Position numbers and translations under genes: made by a program. This document shows positions 4,889 through 5,196 of a stretch of 5,196 nucleotides of DNA, in pieces. Numbering within the stretch: the stretch's first letter is position 1; each line of letters starts with the position of its first letter. The notes beneath the pieces were generated by a model. That model saw only the letters and a list, made by a program, of their open reading frames with translations, was not told the DNA's origin and ran no database searches. This DNA comes from Gemmatimonadota bacterium (lineage in GTDB: Bacteria; Gemmatimonadota; Gemmatimonadetes; Gemmatimonadales; GWC2-71-9), in the NCBI GenBank assembly GCA_003220985.1, contig QHTY01000270.1, positions 605-5,800 of the forward strand, read 5' to 3'.

Positions 4889-5196
4889 CTACGGAATCGA
4901 GGTACAGGTCTGTTGGAATGGGGCGAAGATGACTCCGCACACCTTGAATTCCGTCACGACGGCCGTACCTGAAGTCATCACGAGGCCGAAGGAGAAGATC
5001 CCATCGAGCATCGGGTTGAAGATTGGGTTGGCCGTCTGGAGCGGTCCATACATTGTGCCGCCGGCGGTAATGAGTTGTGTGTCGTTTCGATTTTGCAGGA
5101 GCTGCGTACCGTTGGCCGCCCCGTAGATGTTGGTGAGCAGCACATCCGTACCCGAGACCGGATCCCCCACGCTAAAGGTGACGCCCCAAGTGATTG
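4889..5196 (-). CDS. C-terminal part of an unidentified, probably exported protein
   Basis: I do not recognise this gene. The frame is open from the right edge to TAG at 4891-4889, giving 101 C-terminal residues; GTG 5170 is in frame, but the frame stays open upstream of it (TWGVTFSVGD), so the gene most likely starts outside the window. The segment is rich in Gly, Thr, Asn and hydrophobics with no charged helices, for example DVLLTNIYGAANGTQLL, TAGGTMYGPLQTANPIF and GIFSFGLVMTSGTAVV, which suggests a beta-rich secreted fold. Two Cys near the end (KVCGVIF and QQTCTSIP) could form a disulfide. There is no PEP-CTERM, LPXTG or membrane anchor. It converges with the propeller gene across a 17-base gap with no clear terminator. 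GC content by hand over 4921-5100 is about 53-58%, lower than in the neighbouring propeller gene. Confidence 0.65.
   Translation of the reverse strand, partial: ITWGVTFSVGDPVSGTDVLLTNIYGAANGTQLLQNRNDTQLITAGGTMYGPLQTANPIFNPMLDGIFSFGLVMTSGTAVVTEFKVCGVIFAPFQQTCTSIP

Overview
This is a GC-rich bacterial window with three complete gene units on each side of a divergent region and one gene cut off at each edge. The organism looks like a soil or sediment member of the Gemmatimonadota, or a similar high-GC Gram-negative lineage. That guess rests on composition, on a lipoprotein whose mature end starts CRDSIS, on a PQQ-type propeller dehydrogenase carrying a PKD domain, and on an RHH/nucleotidyltransferase pair. 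It is an impression, not a proof.

Left part, minus strand (1-1966). A NarL/FixJ-type response regulator (1280-1966) lies upstream of a secreted lipoprotein gene (1-1131, open at the left edge), with 148 bases between them. The lipoprotein has a textbook Shine-Dalgarno sequence and lipid-attachment cysteine, and is built from at least two copies of a module of about 232 residues. No sensor kinase is visible, so the regulator looks orphan in this window. The gap holds two small hairpins.

Centre, plus strand (1967-3000). A 231-base divergent region separates the regulator from a two-gene unit. The first gene is a 122-residue ribbon-helix-helix DNA-binding protein. The second is a 151-residue minimal nucleotidyltransferase that overlaps it by 22 bases. 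The region just upstream carries repeated GTA-type elements that could be the operator. The arrangement (autorepressor-like protein first, small translationally coupled enzyme second, operator over the start) is that of a toxin-antitoxin-like module. This is the best candidate here for an incompletely described system.

Right part (3001-5196). After a 263-base non-coding leader comes a 535-residue exported protein (3264-4871). It has a signal peptide, a glucose/sorbosone-dehydrogenase-type beta-propeller, a 62-residue almost pure proline linker and a C-terminal PKD domain. The propeller seems to lack the short segment that normally carries the active-site histidine. Converging on it with a 17-base gap is the C-terminal 101 residues of an unidentified, probably exported protein that runs off the right edge.

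No RNA genes, CRISPR arrays, insertion sequences, attachment sites or replication origins were seen.
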